In this document: positions 62,277-64,000 of the stretch, one piece after another | Layout of the letters: the number at the start of each line of letters is the position of its first letter | Numbering within the stretch: the first letter of the stretch is position 1 | Source of the DNA: Haematococcus lacustris | Lineage: Eukaryota > Chlorophyta > Chlorophyceae > Chlamydomonadales > Haematococcaceae | Assembly (NCBI GenBank): GCA_030144725.1 | Contig: JASKMD010000017.1 | Span: 5,003,278 to 5,067,277, forward strand | Reading direction: 5' to 3' | Length of the DNA: 64,000 nt | Notes under the pieces: generated by a model | What the model was told of the DNA's origin: nothing | Database searches by the model: none | Seen by the model: only the letters and a program-made list of their open reading frames with translations | Made by a program: the position numbers and the translations under genes

Positions 62277-63630
62277 TCAGCAGTCCTGCACCTGCTGCTC
62301 CAACTGCTGCCTCTGCTGCCGTCGCTGCTTTGCGTTGCGGGCTCTGGGCACCTGCCTGTATTTGAACTTGTCCATTGCATTTGAGGCCGACACTGTCTGG
62401 AGCAATGCCGTGGCGGCACCAGGAGTAGGCAGGCTGGCTGGGTGCTGCGGAAGTTGGGGTGGAGCAAGGGGGCTGGGAGCTGGTGTGGGCGGTTGGGGTG
62501 GTTGGCTGGAAGGGAGACTAGGCCGTGGGGTGGGCTGTGGCGGCCCTGGGGCTGCTGCCTGGCTTTGGCGGCCAGGTGGTGCAGGCTGCGGTGGCTGTAG
62601 GAAGTGAGCTGGCTGGGTGATGTGGAAGCCAGCGGGTGAGGGGTGTTTGCCACCTACCCGCATGGCCCACGGCTGCCGTGGCTGGGCAGGAGCGGAGGGC
62701 GTGGGGTTGTGGGCGGGGAGATACTGAGCCTGCTTGAAGCTGTGCCGAGGGCCCTGGCTGTCCAGGCTGTGGCGAGACAGCTGTGCCGCCCACACAGCCG
62801 TACTGGGGTGGCTTTGCAGGGGTGGCGAGCTGGACAGCTGGTGGTGTCTGTGTGGTGGCGGCAGCAGGTGGTGCTGGAGCTGAGGGTCCATGGCTGCCAA
62901 CCCACCACCTTGCTGCTGCTGGGCCAGAGGCAGAGACTGCCTGTGCCCATCTGAGCGCAGAGCCTGTGGTGCTGCTGGCAACCGCGGGGTGGGGTAGTGA
63001 GCTTGGGTTGTGGCCTGTTGTTGTTGCCTGGGAGGTGGGAGTGGAGGGCGAGGTGGTGGGGGGCCCAGGAGCTGGCCCCCATGGGGCCTGTGGGCAGTGG
63101 CATGACCGTGGTGTTCACGGGCACCCCAGTGCTGCCCCTTAGGCACTACCCGCTCCTCACAGCCGCTGACTATTGCTCCTCCACTGCCTATCCCCTGGGG
63201 CAGGCCGGCTGGGGTCGGGTGGGGCCGGGAAAGGATGACTGCTGCTGTTGGCCCCACAGGCCCTTGAGCTTCCCTCAAATGCAGCTGGGCACAGAGTATG
63301 CCATCACGACCAGTGGATGGCTGCGGCATAGGGTTTCTCTCCACACTGCGGCTGCTTGCAGGCCCGCTGGTTCCCAGCCCGGCGTGCTGGCTCACACTGA
63401 CGGCGGACGCATCCAGCTTCAGCTCGACCATCGCTAAGGCCACCTCCTCCTCCTCCTCCTCCTCCTCCTCCTCCTGCTGCACCACCTCCTCTTCCTGCTG
63501 TTGCTGCTGCTGCTGCTGCTGTTGGCGTTGCATCTGAGACGCCTGCCGTCTGGCTTTGCTGGAGTGCCGCATTGCCCTGGCAATGGCTGCCCGTTCTGCC
63601 GCTTCTGCAGCGCCCGTGAAGTCCCACACC
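62277..63630 (-). CDS. Terminal exon of a Gln/Pro-rich protein, function unknown
   Basis: An acceptor at 63631-63632 (CTGCAG) opens a 451-codon frame to a TGA at 62277. It begins VWDFTGAAEAAERAAIARAM and RHSSKARRQASQMQRQ (helical, basic). Polyglutamine (about 10 Q) and polyglutamate (about 10 E) tracts and a long Pro/His/Gln/Ser-rich middle follow, then a basic end KFKYRQVPRARNAKQRRQQR. No domain is recognised; the composition suggests a disordered RNA- or chromatin-associated protein. Upstream exons lie beyond the window edge or in 63631-64000, where I could not support one. Confidence 0.5.
63439..63532. repeat. Coding (CTC)n and (CTG)n microsatellites
   Basis: A CTC run at about 63439-63474 and a CTG run at about 63498-63524 encode the polyglutamate and polyglutamine tracts of the minus-strand exon. 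Confidence 0.85.
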
Positions 63631-64000
63631 CTGCAGCCAGCACCACAGCCAGGCCCTTGGGCTCAGCGCCCAGGCTGCAGCACTGAGTGCTGCTGGTGCT
63701 GAGGAGGACAGCAGGGCAGTGGGGCACCTTGGCAGACACCAGCAAAACACGAGTTGCAGCAAGACACCAGAGTGGGAGAGGCCCTGTGCTGCTGGGCAGC
63801 GTGCCTGGTGATCAGCACTGGTGATGAGCACTGCTGCCATACCAGCTGGCCAGCCGGTATCACTGCTGTCAGGGGCATGCCCCATAGCTGCTACTGTAGA
63901 ACCTTCTCTGACACTGCCAGTGTCATGGGTTTCATAATGCTGCATGAAGGTTGCCAAACGAAGGCTGTTGGCACAGGAGCTAAGTAAGGAAAAAGCCTGC
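63631..64000. other. Window edge, nothing supported
   Basis: Probable intron sequence of the minus-strand Gln/Pro-rich gene. Short frames only. Confidence 0.4.

Overview
The window is nuclear DNA of a GC-rich green alga, most like a chlamydomonadalean and compatible with Haematococcus lacustris. This is judged from many short GT-AG introns, CTG/CAG-rich introns, TGTAA signals behind stop codons, Pro/Gln/Ala-rich proteins and large GC-rich tandem arrays. No prokaryotic operon structure is seen.

Layout. 1-6445 is a 26-bp minisatellite lying in an intron of a minus-strand M28 peptidase gene (ERMP1-like, exons to 8144). A 355-bp hAT-type MITE sits in the divergent spacer before an ARFRP1-type small GTPase (9057-9843, +). 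10.7-18.6 kb is repeat-rich. It holds a TnpB/Fanzor-like pseudogene split by a 2.1-kb TIR element, GGGGA and GGGGC arrays, a 0.7-kb-arm inverted repeat of a double-HNH nuclease gene (right copy open, left copy broken), and a second Fanzor-like fragment. 18.7-24.2 kb (-) is a complete 10-exon MRS2/CorA Mg2+ transporter, head-to-head with a complete 10-exon 26S proteasome ATPase RPT6 (24.75-29.05 kb, +). 29.5-31.4 kb is an element with 150-bp inverted ends. 32.2-33.0 kb (-) encodes a small Lys-rich protein, divergent from an 8-exon SERINC/TMS1 gene (33.4-37.0 kb, +). 38.7-39.0 kb is a duplicated, dead 3' end of the cyclase gene found 12.5 kb further on. 40.3-43.8 kb (+) is a low-complexity gene of unknown role. 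45.8-50.0 kb (+) encodes a secreted protein with repeated Cys modules, whose introns carry three Fanzor-like fragments. 51.1-60.5 kb (-) is a large membrane protein with ion-channel-like segments and a class III nucleotide cyclase domain, with another Fanzor-like derivative in one intron. 62.3-63.6 kb (-) is the terminal exon of an unknown Gln/Pro-rich protein.

The host genes are unrelated housekeeping, transport and signalling genes and form no visible pathway. The theme of the accessory DNA is nuclease-derived mobile DNA: at least seven decayed or internally deleted copies whose C-terminal part carries a TnpB/Fanzor-type RuvC-III signature, plus the palindromic double-HNH gene. Exon joins were made by hand from the sequence; coding length is divisible by three for every gene given as complete.
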